From Saccoglossus kowalevskii (taxonomy: Eukaryota; Hemichordata; Enteropneusta; Harrimaniidae), in NCBI RefSeq assembly GCF_000003605.2, contig NW_003129364.1, positions 147,797 through 168,569 of the forward strand: a DNA stretch of 20,773 nucleotides. The letters run 5' to 3'. A model generated the notes under the pieces. The model was given only the letters and a program-made list of their open reading frames with translations, had not been told where the DNA came from and did no database searches. Of the stretch, positions 20,336 to 20,773 are shown one piece after another. Positions within the stretch are counted from its first letter, which is position 1; each line of letters begins with the position of its first letter. The position numbers were made by a program, and so were the translations under genes.

Positions 20336-20773
20336 CTAGCAGGAAAACAAACATACATACATGAAGAGACAAACACACACACAGATGCACAGATAAGGCA
20401 GCAACGAGCAAAGAAGAAAGAAAAAAATAATTAAAGCACAAGAAATCAAAATAAAGTGCATTTTAATATAATATGTGTCAGATGCAAATGTTTATTACAT
20501 TAAAATATAAATAAGGCACAGGTAATCAGGGAAGGATATTGTGAGTATTGTAAGCAAACCATACACATTTGTTGTCAAGCTATTAGACTCAATTAACATA
20601 TTTGATTAAACACAAATTATCACAAAAATACCAGCTGTCAATGATATTTAATTATTGACTATTTGATTAATTCTGTTCGTATTGGATAGTCCAGTCTATA
20701 CCATTAGTATCTATTTACAATAAGTTTAAATCAAATCCAGTCAGATGTAGTCAGTCGAGTCTAGCCCAATTTC
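20336..20773. other. probable intron of the neurabin/SAMD14-like gene, no exon seen
   Basis: AT-rich DNA with a short CA-rich patch near 20370-20385. Upstream exons of the gene must lie past the right edge unless the ATG just upstream of microexon a is used. Confidence 0.5.

Overview
The window looks like nuclear DNA of an invertebrate animal. It is AT-rich, sparsely coding and full of short repeats. It carries a spliced gene with GT-AG introns of roughly 0.5 to 2.6 kb. I cannot place the species; a marine bilaterian such as a non-vertebrate deuterostome or a lophotrochozoan is only a guess. Nothing bacterial, no CRISPR array and no convincing tRNA or rRNA was seen.

The only well-supported gene lies on the minus strand and fills about 5.6-20.3 kb. 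I assembled nine coding exons by hand from splice sites, phases and homology. In transcript order they are 20335-20309 (27 nt microexon), 18220-18060, 16259-16089, 13880-13642, 11049-11029 (21 nt microexon), 9334-9072, 8146-7992, 7521-7348 and 6163-6005 (stop). All phases agree, and together they encode the last ~455 residues. The C-terminus is a SAM domain followed by a Lys/Glu-rich coiled coil, and the exon at 16.1-16.2 kb carries a PETxRLDxSLxKxxAQL-like segment. Both resemble SAMD14 and the neurabin (PPP1R9) family of actin/PP1 scaffold proteins. The 5' end of the gene lies beyond the right edge, so I cannot tell whether a PDZ domain and PP1 site exist upstream.

Region by region: 1-240 is CpG-rich, with a perfect CRE palindrome and a possible minus-strand first exon cut by the left edge. 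244-1290 is bounded by a 73-bp, 93%-identical inverted repeat. 1291-4290 is AT-rich intergenic DNA with no gene I can support. 4291-4749 has YY1-like and CTCF-like motifs next to a weak plus-strand ORF candidate. 5.6-6.0 kb is the probable 3' UTR. The introns hold a 40-bp minisatellite of about 21.5 copies in register (12.3-13.1 kb), a perfect 23-bp-arm hairpin (17.1 kb), a MITE-like pair of CTCF-like inverted ends (17.2-17.4 kb), a triplet of ZNF143-like motifs (16.7 kb) and a degenerate repeat rich in AGGTCA half-sites (18.9-19.15 kb).

The most interesting gene-level observation is the pair of in-frame microexons. One of them sits in a phase-coupled choice of two donors and two acceptors that would produce two different linkers in the same protein.
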